A stretch of 64,000 nt of DNA from Amycolatopsis mongoliensis. Lineage in GTDB: Bacteria > Actinomycetota > Actinomycetes > Mycobacteriales > Pseudonocardiaceae. The stretch spans positions 5,456,001 to 5,520,000 of the forward strand of contig NZ_CP127295.1 of the NCBI RefSeq assembly GCF_030285665.1, given 5' to 3'. A program made the position numbers and the translations under genes. Shown here in pieces: positions 17,677 to 27,132 of this stretch. The stretch's first letter is position 1. Every line of letters begins with the position of its first letter. The notes under the pieces were generated by a model. It was not told the DNA's origin and ran no database searches. It was given only the letters and a program-made list of their open reading frames with translations.

Positions 17677-17942
17677 GGGGGTCTCCCTCCGTCCCGGCAC
17701 CGGTTGCCCGGTGCCATCGATCCAGCTACGCCCACTTCGGACTGATGTCGGTGGCGGCGATCGCCTCCGGCTCCGCGGTGTTCGTGCTTCCACTCTTCCA
17801 GACGTTTCGCGGCCCGCAAGTGTTCCCGCGCCGGTGGGACCTGAGTCACGCCGATTTACCCCGGATGTCGTAGCCGGATCCCGCAATGCAGGAGACGATT
17901 ACCCGGAGAGTCACGTTTTCCGTGGTCAGGCACCATGGAGTC

Positions 17943-18821
17943 GTGAGCACGCTGACTTCGCCGAGGAGGCTTTCCGCGGTACCCGCCCCGCTGTTGTTCG
18001 TTCTCAGCGGAATTTCGATGTACGCCGGCGCGGCCGTCGCGGTCGGCCTTTTCGGCCACGCGACCCCCGCCGGGGTGGCCTGGCTGCGCTGCCTCGGCGC
18101 GGCGGTGGTGCTCCTGGCCTGGCGGCGCCCGCCCCGGGCCGCCTGGCGGGGCCGCCGGCTGGCGCTGGCGATCGTGTTCGGCGTCGTGACGGCGGGCATG
18201 AACGTGCTCTTCTACGAGGCGATCGCCCGGCTCCCGCTGGGGACGGTGGTGGCGATGGAGTTCGCCGGCCCGGTCCTGGTGGCGGCGTTCGGCTCCCGCT
18301 CGCTGCGGGACGTGCTGGCGGTGGTCCTGGTGGCGTGCGGGGTGGTGGCGATCGCGGACGTCCGGCTGTCGGGGTCGGTTTCGGGCGTTCTGTTCGCCTT
18401 GGGCGCGGCGGCGGCCTGGGCGGGCTACATCCTCCTGGGCAAGCGAGTGGCGGCGGACGGCGCGGGCATCGACAGCCTGGCGATCGGCTTCGCGGCGGCG
18501 ACGGTGGTGCTGTCCCCGCTCGCGTTCGGCACCGGCGAGGTGTGGTCTTCGCCACGGATGCTGCTGCTGGGGATCGGCGTGGGGGTGCTGTCGACGGTGG
18601 TGCCGTACGCGCTCGACCAGGTGGTCCTGCGGCGCGTCGGCCAGGCCCGGTTCGCGGTGCTGCTGGCGCTGCTGCCGGTCACGGCGGGGGTGATGGGGTT
18701 CGTGCTGCTGGGCCAGGTGCCCTCGCTGCCGGAGGCGTTGGGGACGCTGGCGGTGGTGGGCGGGGTGGCGCTGCGGAGCCGGGACGAGCCGGTTCGGCCC
18801 GCGCCGGAGCCGCCGGGGTGA
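17943..18821 (+). CDS. EamA/RhtA-type metabolite exporter
   Basis: A 10-TM drug/metabolite transporter of the EamA family (292 residues from GTG 17943). Two EamA repeats are visible: the first up to about residue 130 (EAIARLPLGTVVAMEFAGPV), the second ending near PVTAGVMGFVLLGQVPSLPEALG. The first repeat motif resembles RhtA, which exports threonine and homoserine. An in-frame ATG at 17886 would add 19 residues not typical of the family. Substrate is unknown. Its C-terminal codons run into the first copy of a tandem repeat. Confidence 0.88.
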   Translation: MSTLTSPRRLSAVPAPLLFVLSGISMYAGAAVAVGLFGHATPAGVAWLRCLGAAVVLLAWRRPPRAAWRGRRLALAIVFGVVTAGMNVLFYEAIARLPLGTVVAMEFAGPVLVAAFGSRSLRDVLAVVLVACGVVAIADVRLSGSVSGVLFALGAAAAWAGYILLGKRVAADGAGIDSLAIGFAAATVVLSPLAFGTGEVWSSPRMLLLGIGVGVLSTVVPYALDQVVLRRVGQARFAVLLALLPVTAGVMGFVLLGQVPSLPEALGTLAVVGGVALRSRDEPVRPAPEPPG

Positions 18822-18955
18822 TGGCTGGCCGGGGGTGGCGTTGAGAGTCGGCTTGGCTGGTGCTGGGGCTGCCAGGGTGATGGCCGGCCGGGGGCGGCGT
18901 TGAGAGCCGGTTCGACTGGCGCTGGGGGCCGCCGGGGTGATGGTCGCCCGGGGCA
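18812..18955. repeat. Imperfect 59-60 bp tandem repeat
   Basis: The word GCCGGGGTGA (18812, 18931) or GCCAGGGTGA (18871) starts each unit, giving 59- and 60-bp periods and about 2.4 copies. Each unit continues with a GGCCGGGGG-GGCGTTGAGAG core. The repeat begins inside the last codons of the EamA gene and fills much of the 322-bp gap before the glutamine-synthetase-like gene. The rest of that gap (18956-19143) holds no gene that I can support. Confidence 0.75.
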
Positions 18956-19143
18956 GTCACGAGTGTCGTGGTTCGGAGCCGGGCCGATCGCCGCCGGTTA
19001 CCCACAGGCCGATCGTGATGGGGACAACCCGGCTCGCCGGCCGCTTTCCCCGGCCTTTTCGTCGGACACGCCCGATACGCTGGAGCGGGGCTCGCCCCCC
19101 GGGATGGGCGGGGGTCTGTTCGGGGCCGGAGGAGGCGGGTGCC

Positions 19144-20499
19144 ATGACCAAGGCGGCGTCAGCCGCGGCGAAGGACTTCGCCGCCGCCGGGGTGGGTGGG
19201 GTGCACCTCGCCTGGGCGGACAACAACGGCATCCCGCGCTCGCGCATCGTCCCCATCGCCGGTCTCGCCGACGCCGCCACGCGGGGCGTCGGGGCCACCT
19301 CGCTCTTCGCCGTCTTCGACAGCCACGATGCCATCACCTACGGCCACGCCGGCCTCGCCACGCCCTCCGGGGACATCCGGCTCGTGCCCGTCGTCGACCG
19401 GCTGCGGCGGCTCGCCGGGCAGCCCGCGCTGGCCTGGGCGCCCGTCCGGCAGCTCACCCGGAACGGCGATCCGTGGCCCTACTGCCAGCGCGCCGTCCTC
19501 GAAGCGCAGGTCGCCGAGGCCGCGCGGCGCGGGCTGGAGTTCCGCGCCGGCTACGAGCTCGAGTTCGCCGTCGCGCCCGCGGGCAGCACCGACATCGTCA
19601 CCGCCCCCGGGCACCCCGGGCCCGCCTACAGCCCGCACGCCCTGGTCGGGCTCGACGGCTTCGTCGCCGCCCTCCTGCACGACTTCGCCGCCAACGGCCT
19701 GCGGATCGGCCAGCTGCACGCCGAGTACGGCGTGGCGCAGGTCGAGCTGTCCCTGGTCGCCACCGATCCGATCTCCGCCGCCGACGACCAGCTGCTGGCC
19801 CGCCAGACCATCCACGCCGCCGCGCACGCGCACGGTCTCGCCGTCAGCTTCGCGCCGCTGATCGGGCTCGGCGCGGCCGGCAACGGCTGGCACCTGCACA
19901 CCTCCGTCCGCCGCAAGGGCCGCAACCTCCTCGACGACGGCGACGGCGTCCCCACCGGAGACGGCGCCGGCTACCTCGCCGGCCTGCTGCGCGACCTGCC
20001 GGCGCTGACCGCGATCACCGCGCCGAGCGTCCCGTCGACCCTGCGGCTGCGCCCCGGCTACTTCGCGGGCGCGTACGCGTTCTGGGGCGTCGAGAACCGG
20101 GAGGCGCCGCTGCGGTACGTCCCGGGCTCGCCGCTGCTGGGGTCCGGCCACGCGAACGTCGAGCTCAAGACGTCGGACGCCTCCGCCAACCCCTACCTCG
20201 CCCTGGCCGTGGTGCTGGCCGCCGGGATGGCCGGCATCGAAGACGCGCCCGCGCTGCCCGACCCGATCGCCGAGGACCCGGGCGGCTGGACCGAAGGCGA
20301 GCGGGAGACGCGCGGTGTGCGCCGGCTGCCGGCGGACACCGCCGAGCAGGACGCCGCCCTGACGGCCTCGCCCCGGGTCGCCGGCGTGCTCGGCGACGAC
20401 CTGCTCGGGGCCTTCCGCGCGGTCCGGGCGTCCGACGCGGCGTGGGCGGCCGAGCGCACGGCCGACGAGATCGTCGCCGCGCACCTGTGGCGATATTGA
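19144..20499 (+). CDS. Glutamine-synthetase-like ligase of unknown substrate
   Basis: A 451-residue GS-fold enzyme; start at ATG 19144 with GGAGGAGG at 19129-19136. It keeps the metal glutamate in GYELEF, AEYGVAQVELS, the glycine-histidine loop AAGNGWHLHTS, the arginine loop RLRPGYFAGAY with VENREAPLRY, and ELKTSDASANPYLAL. The adenylylation tyrosine motif of GlnA is absent. Actinomycetes hold several such paralogues, some of which glutamylate polyamines or ethanolamine (GlnA2, GlnA3, GlnA4). Substrate here is open. The next gene follows by 36-48 bp and is probably in the same operon. Confidence 0.85.
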   Translation: MTKAASAAAKDFAAAGVGGVHLAWADNNGIPRSRIVPIAGLADAATRGVGATSLFAVFDSHDAITYGHAGLATPSGDIRLVPVVDRLRRLAGQPALAWAPVRQLTRNGDPWPYCQRAVLEAQVAEAARRGLEFRAGYELEFAVAPAGSTDIVTAPGHPGPAYSPHALVGLDGFVAALLHDFAANGLRIGQLHAEYGVAQVELSLVATDPISAADDQLLARQTIHAAAHAHGLAVSFAPLIGLGAAGNGWHLHTSVRRKGRNLLDDGDGVPTGDGAGYLAGLLRDLPALTAITAPSVPSTLRLRPGYFAGAYAFWGVENREAPLRYVPGSPLLGSGHANVELKTSDASANPYLALAVVLAAGMAGIEDAPALPDPIAEDPGGWTEGERETRGVRRLPADTAEQDAALTASPRVAGVLGDDLLGAFRAVRASDAAWAAERTADEIVAAHLWRY

Positions 20500-20535
20500 G
20501 GCTGGGATGATGACCCCATCGAATCCGGGAAGCCG

Positions 20536-21330
20536 ATGAGGGGACCGATGTCTTCGGGGATCGACGGTGGACAGCTCGACCTGTCCGGGGTGCGGTGGCT
20601 GCCGGGCGGGGCCCGGCTGGCCGCGGTGGCCCAGGCGGAGCTGCCCCAGAAGGACGGCCTGGCCGCGGCGTTCTGCGGGCTCGCTGCCCTGCGCGCGGCC
20701 GGGCTGGACGTGCTCGACCAGGACGCCGTCGCGGTGGCCGCGGGGACGGTCCGCGGGCCGGTCGTGCGCCCGCCGGGCGAGCCCGGCCGCCCGGAGTTCC
20801 GGTTGCCGGTGCCGCTCGTCGACGACCCGGCCGCCGCGGGGACGCGGGTTTCCGGGCTGGCGGCGGCCGTCCGGTCGCTGTCGGGCGGCGCTCTCGCGGC
20901 GGTGCCGGTGACGGGGGAGTGGACCACCGAGACGCTCTTCGACCTGCTGCTCGGCCTGTGGGACGTGCCCCGCGTCGCGGTGATCGCCCGGATCGACGGC
21001 GCCGAGCTCGGCGCCCACGACACCCCGGAACGCGCGCTGCTCGACTACCTCGACACCGGCGTCCCTCCACTGTGGACGTCCCGCTGGCGCCCGCCGGGTG
21101 GCCACGTCGTGCTCCTGGCGGGCGTCCGCATCGGCGCGGAAGGCACCCTGGTGTCCGTTGTGGACACCTATCCGTCGTTCGGGGACAACGGAATCCACGA
21201 CCAGCCCGTCGAATGGGTCGCGGCGGCACTGGCCGGGCTGGGGGTGCTGGTGGTCGTCGACGCGGACCAGGTCGCCGTGACGCGCGAGGCGGCCCGCGTC
21301 GCCGGCCTCACTCCGTCGTTCTGGGACTGA
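20536..21330 (+). CDS. Conserved protein with a possible C39-peptidase-like fold
   Basis: A 264-residue protein that I do not recognise by family name. Its layout recalls papain-like C39 peptidases. Q38 and C47 lie in LPQKDGLAAAFCGLAALRA, H190 in GGHVVLLAG, and D210 in VSVVDTYPSFGDNG, in the correct order for a Gln-Cys-His-Asp active site. It has no signal peptide or membrane segment. ATG 20548, preceded by GAGGGG, may be the real start. It follows the glutamine-synthetase-like gene, and its end overlaps the end of the convergent permease gene by 23 bp (21308-21330). Fold assignment is my inference. Confidence 0.75.
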   Translation: MRGPMSSGIDGGQLDLSGVRWLPGGARLAAVAQAELPQKDGLAAAFCGLAALRAAGLDVLDQDAVAVAAGTVRGPVVRPPGEPGRPEFRLPVPLVDDPAAAGTRVSGLAAAVRSLSGGALAAVPVTGEWTTETLFDLLLGLWDVPRVAVIARIDGAELGAHDTPERALLDYLDTGVPPLWTSRWRPPGGHVVLLAGVRIGAEGTLVSVVDTYPSFGDNGIHDQPVEWVAAALAGLGVLVVVDADQVAVTREAARVAGLTPSFWD

Positions 21331-22777
21331 CCGCCTCGGCGTTCTCCGGCGCGAAGCGCGAGTGGCGGCGGCCGTAGGCGAAGTAGATGACCAGGCCGAT
21401 CACCAGCCACACGGCGAACCGGATCCAGGTGAGTACGTTGAGGTTGAGCATCAGGTACAGGCACGCCAGCGCCGCCAGGACCGGGATCACCGGCGAGAAC
21501 GGCACGGAGAACGGCCGCTCCAGGTCGGGACGGCGGCGGCGCAGCACCGGGACCGCGACGGCCACGATGATCATCGCCGACAGCGCGCCGATGCTCACCA
21601 TGTCGGCCAGTTCGGAGATCGGGATGAACGCGGCCAGCACGGCGATCAGCGCGGCGCCGCCGATGGTCATCCGGTGCGGGGTGCCCCAGCGCGGGTGCGC
21701 GGCGCCGAGCGACTTCGGCAGCAGGCCGTCGCGGCCCATGGCGAAGCCGATCCGCCCGATCGTGACCAGTTCGACCATCATCACCGACGTCAGCCCGGTC
21801 ACCGCGCCGAGCGAGATGAGCGCCCCGACCCAGTGCTGGCCGACCCGGTCGAACGCGTCGGCCAGCGGCGCACCGGTGTCGATGTCGGTGAACGGGATCA
21901 TGCCGGTCAGCACGATCGACACACCGATGTAGAGCAGCGCGCACACGGCGAGCGCGCCGAGGATGCCGACCCGGAGGTCCTTGCGCGGGTTCAGCGTCTC
22001 CTCGCCGAGGTTCGCGAGCGCTTCGAAGCCGGTGTAGGCGAAGAAGACCACGGCGGCGGCGGTGATCATCCCGGCGATGCCGTAGACCGACTGTTCCAGG
22101 CCGAGCGCGGCCTGCACGATCGGCTGCTCCAGCACTGTCGTGCCGCTCGCGGGAGCCTGGGCCGGCGGGATGAACGGCGTCAGGTTCGCGCCCTTGACGA
22201 AGAACAGGCCGACCGCCAGCACCAGCACGCAGACGGCGACCTTCACGCAGACGAGCAGGTTGGTCAGCCAGGCCGACTCCTTGATCCCCAGCACGGCGAC
22301 GACGGTCAGCACCGCGATGATCAGCACCGCCCCGACGTTCACCTTCGCGTCCTCGCCGAACCACTCCGGCGACAGCCCGAGCAGGTTGGCCAGGTAGCCG
22401 GACCAGCCACGCGACACCACGGCGGCGCCGAGCGCGAACTCCAGCAGCAGGTCCCAGCCGATGATCCAGGCGAACACCTCGCCGAGGGTGGCGAAGGCGT
22501 ACGTGTAAGCGCTTCCGGCCGTCGGGACGCTGGAGGCGAGCTCGGCGTAGCAGAGCGCCGCGAGCCCCGCGACGACCGCGCCGAGCACGAACGACAGCGT
22601 CACCGAGGGCCCGGCGTGCGTCTTCGCCTCGACGCCCGCGAGGGTGAAGATGCCGGTGCCGATGATGATCCCGACACCGAACCCGACCAGGTCGCGCCCG
22701 CGCAGCCGCCGCTTGAGCTCCCCGGAGTCCTGGCGCTTCAGGACGTCGTCCACGTTCAAGGTTCTCCGCACACCCAT
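21308..22777 (-). CDS. APC family amino-acid permease (cationic amino acid transporter type)
   Basis: A 489-residue APC transporter with about 12-14 hydrophobic segments. GFGVGIIIGTGIFTLAG (residues 32-48) is the substrate-binding TM1 motif, and FFAYTGFEALANLGEE in TM6 matches the CAT/YfnA subgroup, which carries amino acids such as Arg or Lys. It is divergent from malQ, leaving a 189-bp shared upstream region. Nothing in the sequence fixes the substrate. Its 3' end overlaps that of the preceding gene. Confidence 0.92.
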   Translation of the reverse strand: MGVRRTLNVDDVLKRQDSGELKRRLRGRDLVGFGVGIIIGTGIFTLAGVEAKTHAGPSVTLSFVLGAVVAGLAALCYAELASSVPTAGSAYTYAFATLGEVFAWIIGWDLLLEFALGAAVVSRGWSGYLANLLGLSPEWFGEDAKVNVGAVLIIAVLTVVAVLGIKESAWLTNLLVCVKVAVCVLVLAVGLFFVKGANLTPFIPPAQAPASGTTVLEQPIVQAALGLEQSVYGIAGMITAAAVVFFAYTGFEALANLGEETLNPRKDLRVGILGALAVCALLYIGVSIVLTGMIPFTDIDTGAPLADAFDRVGQHWVGALISLGAVTGLTSVMMVELVTIGRIGFAMGRDGLLPKSLGAAHPRWGTPHRMTIGGAALIAVLAAFIPISELADMVSIGALSAMIIVAVAVPVLRRRRPDLERPFSVPFSPVIPVLAALACLYLMLNLNVLTWIRFAVWLVIGLVIYFAYGRRHSRFAPENAEAVSPRTTE

Positions 22778-22966
22778 GAGGAGAAGTTAGAAGGTCACGA
22801 AGATTTCCGCAGAACGGCGGACGCGGGGTTTTCGCGGGTCAGGCCGTTGTCCCGGCCGAGCCCGCGTCGACCGGGCGCGGCTGCCGTCGCGAGCCCGCCC
22901 GGCCGCCCGGGGTGACGTCACCCCCTGCAGATGGCGGGATCGGCCGGGCACCGGAATGCTTGTCCC

Positions 22967-24919
22967 GTGCCCGACGAGATCCCCGCCCGCAGCGCCCTAC
23001 ACCAGCTCGCCGACCGCTACGGCGTCGCCACCCGGTACGAGAACGCCGACCAGGTCTGGGTCGAGGTCGAAGACGAGGTCGTCGTCGCCGTCCTGGGGCA
23101 GTTCGGTGTCGATGCCACCAATGACGACGCCGTCGCCCGGGCACTGAGCGTGCGCGAAACCCCCGGCCGGCTGCCGCCGACCATCGTGCTGGCACAAGGC
23201 GCCACCCGGCCGATCGGCACCCCTGCCGAGATCCTCCTCGAGGACGGGAGCCGGCGGCGGGCCGACGGTGAGCTGCCCGGCGACCTGCCGCTCGGCTGGC
23301 ACCGGGTCGTCACCGCCGAGCAGGACGTCGTGCTCGCCGTCGTGCCCGCGAAGCTGCCGGACGTCCCGCCCGCCTGGGGCTGGATGCTGCAGCTCTACGC
23401 CCTGCACTCGGCCGGCTCCTGGGGCATCGGCGACTACGCCGACCTCGCGACCTTCGCCGCCCGCTCGGCCTCGGAACTCGACGCCGGCGTGCTGCTGGTC
23501 AACCCCGTGCAGGCCTTCAGCCCGGCCCACCCGGTCGAGCGGTCGCCCTACTCGCCCGCGAGCCGGCGCTTCGCCAACCCGATCTACCTGCGCGTCACCG
23601 CCACCGAGACCTACGCGCAGGCCGACGCGGCCACCCAGGAGGCCGTCCGCTCGCTGGCCCCGGACCGGGACGGCGAGCTCATCGACTACGACGCCGTCTG
23701 GACGGCGAAGCGAGCGGCGCTCGAGCTGCTGTGGCCGCACCGGGTCGAGGTGCTGCCCGAGGATCCGGACCTGCTGGACTTCGCCCTCTTCTGCGCCCTC
23801 GCCGAACAGCACGGCGCCGACTGGCGGGAGTGGCCGGCGCCGCTCCGGGACCCGGCCGGGCCCGAGGTCGAAAAAGCCCGGGAAGAGCTCAAGGAGCGCG
23901 TCGGCTTCCACTCCTGGCTGCAGCACCTCTGCCGGACCCAGCTGGAAAAGGCCCGCAAGGACGCGCGCGACGCCGGGATGACCGTCGGGATCGTGCACGA
24001 CCTGCCGGTCGGCGTGCACCCCGGTGGTGCCGACACGTGGGCGGTGCGGGACGTCTTCGCCGCCGACGTCCGGGTCGGCGCGCCGCCGGACGCCTTCAAC
24101 CAGCAGGGCCAGGACTGGAACCTGCCGCCGTGGCGGCCGGACAAGCTCGCCGAGGCCGGGTACGCGCCGTTCCGGGACGTCATCCGCGGCGTCCTGCGCT
24201 ACGCCGACGGCATCCGCGTCGACCACATCGCCGGGCTCTGGCGGCTGTGGTGGATCCCGCCGGGCGAGCCCGCGCACCGCGGCACGTACGTCCACTACGA
24301 CGCCGAGGCCATGGTCGGCGTGCTCGCGCTCGAGGCGCACCGCGCCGGCGCGGTCGTCGTGGGGGAGGACCTCGGCACCGTCGAGGACACCGTCACCGAG
24401 ACCATGCACGAGCGCGGCATGCTCAGCTCGGCCGTCCTGTGGTTCGAACGCGACTGGGACGCACCGGGCAAGCCGTTCACCCGTCCGGCGGCATGGGACC
24501 CGGAAGCCATGGCCAGCATCTCCACCCACGACCTGCCGACCGTCTCCGGCTGGCTGCAGGGCGAGCACGTCCGGGTCCGAGCCGAGCTGGGGCTGCTGGA
24601 CCGGGGAGTCGAAGCCGAGGAAGAGGCGGCCGCCGCCGAGCGCGCTGCTTTGCGGGAACTCCTTGCGCGCGAAGGGATCCCGGCCGACGACATGATCGTC
24701 GCGCTGCACACCCTGCTCGCCGGAGCGGCGTCGCGGCTGGTGCTGACGTCGCCGGCCGACGTGGCGGGTCAGGTACGGCAGCCGAATCTGCCCGGCACGG
24801 TCGACCAGTACCCTAACTGGCGGATTCCCCTTCCCGTCAGCGTCGACGGCTTCTTCACCGCGAAGGGGGTGCGCGCCGCGGTGGCGCCGCTGGCAGCAGC
24901 GCGTCCGTTGCCCGGGTAA
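22967..24919 (+). CDS. malQ: 4-alpha-glucanotransferase (amylomaltase)
   Basis: A GH77 enzyme of 650 residues from GTG 22967, the long actinobacterial form with an extra N-terminal beta-domain. It moves alpha-1,4-glucan segments between maltodextrins and releases glucose. Landmarks are QLYALHSAGSWGIGDY, FNQQGQDWNLPPW, the nucleophile D419 in GIRVDHIAGLW, the acid/base E467 in VVVGEDLG, and D522 in ISTHDLPTVSG. It heads the glucan cluster, recycling short chains left by debranching and by the TreYZ enzymes. A hairpin at 24954-24977 separates it from glgX1. Confidence 0.95.
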   Translation: MPDEIPARSALHQLADRYGVATRYENADQVWVEVEDEVVVAVLGQFGVDATNDDAVARALSVRETPGRLPPTIVLAQGATRPIGTPAEILLEDGSRRRADGELPGDLPLGWHRVVTAEQDVVLAVVPAKLPDVPPAWGWMLQLYALHSAGSWGIGDYADLATFAARSASELDAGVLLVNPVQAFSPAHPVERSPYSPASRRFANPIYLRVTATETYAQADAATQEAVRSLAPDRDGELIDYDAVWTAKRAALELLWPHRVEVLPEDPDLLDFALFCALAEQHGADWREWPAPLRDPAGPEVEKAREELKERVGFHSWLQHLCRTQLEKARKDARDAGMTVGIVHDLPVGVHPGGADTWAVRDVFAADVRVGAPPDAFNQQGQDWNLPPWRPDKLAEAGYAPFRDVIRGVLRYADGIRVDHIAGLWRLWWIPPGEPAHRGTYVHYDAEAMVGVLALEAHRAGAVVVGEDLGTVEDTVTETMHERGMLSSAVLWFERDWDAPGKPFTRPAAWDPEAMASISTHDLPTVSGWLQGEHVRVRAELGLLDRGVEAEEEAAAAERAALRELLAREGIPADDMIVALHTLLAGAASRLVLTSPADVAGQVRQPNLPGTVDQYPNWRIPLPVSVDGFFTAKGVRAAVAPLAAARPLPG

Positions 24920-24953
24920 CGGGTAACCCCCGGCGTACGACCCCCGCAGTGAC

Positions 24954-24977
24954 GCGCGTCCGCGAGCGCGGACGCGC
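24954..24977. terminator. Hairpin between malQ and glgX1
   Basis: A perfect 10-bp stem (GCGCGTCCGC at 24954-24963, GCGGACGCGC at 24968-24977) with a GAGC loop lies in the 92-bp gap between malQ and glgX1. No T tract follows, so it may be an attenuator or message stabiliser, not a complete stop. Confidence 0.6.
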
Positions 24978-25011
24978 CCGGTACACCCTGTAACAGCTCG
25001 AGGAGACCCCA

Positions 25012-27132
25012 GTGCGGCCCTGGCCCGGAACGCCCTACCCGCTCGGCGCCACCTACGACGGAGTGGGGACGAACTTCGCCCTGTTCTCCGAGGTGGCCGA
25101 GCGGGTCGAACTGTGCCTGTTCGACGCCGAGGGCAACGAGACGCGGTACGCGCTCGAAGAGGTGGACGGCTTCGTCCACCACGGCTACCTGCTCAACGTC
25201 GGTCCCGGGCAGCGGTACGGCTTCCGCGTCCACGGCCCGTACGACCCCGCTCGCGGCCTGCGCTGCAACCCGAACAAGCTGCTCATCGACCCCTACGCGA
25301 AGGCCGTCTCGCACGGCGTGAAGTGGGACGAGTCGCTGTTCGGCTACCAGTTCGACAACCCGGACGAGCGCAACGACGACGACTCCGCCGGCCGGGTGCC
25401 GTACTCGCTGGTGGCGAACCCGTTCTTCGACTGGGGCAACGACCGCCAGCCGAAGCGGCCGTACAACGAGACGGTCATCTACGAAGCGCACGTCAAGGGC
25501 ATGACGGTGAACCACCCGTTCGTGCCCGAGGCGCTGCGGGGCACCTACGCCGGCCTGGCGCACCCCGCCGTCGTCGAGCACCTGCAGAAGCTCGGCGTGA
25601 CGGCGGTGGAGCTGCTGCCGGTGCACCAGTTCGTCTCCGACCACGGGCTGGAGGAGAAGGGCCTCACGAACTACTGGGGCTACAACACGATCGGGTACTT
25701 CGCGCCGCACGACTCCTACGCGGCGATGCCCGGCGAGGGCGGCCAGGTCCAGGAGTTCAAGGGCATGGTGAAGGCCTTCCACGAGGCCGGCATCGAAGTG
25801 ATCCTCGACGTGGTTTACAACCACACCGCGGAGGGCAACCACCTCGGGCCGACCCTGTCGATGCGCGGCATCGACAACGAGGCCTACTACCGCTTGGTCG
25901 AGGGGGAGCCGGAGTACTACATGGACTACACCGGCACCGGGAACTCGCTGAACGTGCGCAACCCGCACACCCTGCAGCTGATCATGGATTCGCTGCGGTA
26001 CTGGGTGACGGAGATGCACGTCGACGGCTTCCGCTTCGACCTCGCCTCGGCGCTGGCGCGCGAGTTCTACGACGTCGACCGGCTGTCCACGTTCTTCGAC
26101 CTCGTGCAGCAGGACCCGATCGTGAGCCAGGTGAAGCTGATCGCCGAGCCGTGGGACGTCGGCCCCGGTGGCTACCAGGTCGGCAACTTCCCCCCGCTGT
26201 GGACGGAGTGGAACGGGCAGTACCGCGACACCGTCCGCGACTTCTGGCGGGGCGAGCCCTCGACGCTGGGCGAGTTCGCGTCGCGGATCACCGGCTCCTC
26301 GGACCTCTACCAGGACGACGGCCGCCGCCCGTTCGCGTCGATCAACTTCGTCACCGCCCACGACGGCTTCACGATGCGGGACCTGGTGTCCTACAACGAA
26401 AAGCACAACGAGGCCAACGGCGAGGACGGCCGCGACGGCGCCGACGACAACCGGTCGTGGAACTGCGGGGTCGAGGGGGAGACCGACGACCCGGAGGTCA
26501 ACGAGCTGCGCGCCCGCCAGCAGCGGAACATGCTGGCCACCATGCTGCTGTCCCAGGGCGTGCCGATGATCCTGCACGGCGACGAGTTCGGCCGCACCCA
26601 GCGGGGGAACAACAACGTCTACTGCCAGGACTCGGAACTGTCCTGGATGGACTGGGAGCTGGCCAGGGAAAACGCCGACCTGGTGCGCTTCACCGGCGGG
26701 GTGACCGCGTTCCGGCACCGGCACCCGGTCTTCCGCCGCCGCCGCTTCTTCCAGGGCGGCCCGGTCGGCAAGGGGGACGAGCTCGGTGACATCGCCTGGT
26801 TCACCCCGGCCGGCGAGGAGATGACCGAGCAGAACTGGGACGACGGCTTCGGCAAGGCGGTCGTCGTCTTCCTCAACGGCCAGGCGATCACCGACCTCGA
26901 CCCGCGCGGGATGGGGGTGTCGGACGACTCGTTCCTGCTCGCGTTCAACGCGCACTACGAGGACATCGACGCCACCCTGCCGGGCAACGGCTACGGCGAA
27001 GCCTGGACGGTCGTGGTCGACACCACGACCGGCGAGGTGGAGCCGGCCGGCGCCGAACCCGTCGAAGGCGGCGGCAAGCTCAGGCTCCCCGCCCGGTCCC
27101 TGATCGTGCTGCAGCGGACGGAGCCCGCATGA
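25012..27132 (+). CDS. glgX: Glycogen debranching enzyme GlgX (copy 1)
   Basis: A 706-residue GH13_11 enzyme that cuts alpha-1,6 branches of limit dextrin. An N-terminal CBM48-like domain (residues 1-150) is followed by the barrel with D343 (GFRFDLAS), E379 (LIAEPW) and D451 (TAHDGF), then a C-terminal beta-domain. GTG start with GAGGAGACC upstream. Its stop overlaps treY by 4 bp (ATGA), so debranching and trehalose release are translationally linked: GlgX supplies linear chains and TreY acts on them. A second GlgX lies at 31165. Confidence 0.95.
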   Translation: MRPWPGTPYPLGATYDGVGTNFALFSEVAERVELCLFDAEGNETRYALEEVDGFVHHGYLLNVGPGQRYGFRVHGPYDPARGLRCNPNKLLIDPYAKAVSHGVKWDESLFGYQFDNPDERNDDDSAGRVPYSLVANPFFDWGNDRQPKRPYNETVIYEAHVKGMTVNHPFVPEALRGTYAGLAHPAVVEHLQKLGVTAVELLPVHQFVSDHGLEEKGLTNYWGYNTIGYFAPHDSYAAMPGEGGQVQEFKGMVKAFHEAGIEVILDVVYNHTAEGNHLGPTLSMRGIDNEAYYRLVEGEPEYYMDYTGTGNSLNVRNPHTLQLIMDSLRYWVTEMHVDGFRFDLASALAREFYDVDRLSTFFDLVQQDPIVSQVKLIAEPWDVGPGGYQVGNFPPLWTEWNGQYRDTVRDFWRGEPSTLGEFASRITGSSDLYQDDGRRPFASINFVTAHDGFTMRDLVSYNEKHNEANGEDGRDGADDNRSWNCGVEGETDDPEVNELRARQQRNMLATMLLSQGVPMILHGDEFGRTQRGNNNVYCQDSELSWMDWELARENADLVRFTGGVTAFRHRHPVFRRRRFFQGGPVGKGDELGDIAWFTPAGEEMTEQNWDDGFGKAVVVFLNGQAITDLDPRGMGVSDDSFLLAFNAHYEDIDATLPGNGYGEAWTVVVDTTTGEVEPAGAEPVEGGGKLRLPARSLIVLQRTEPA

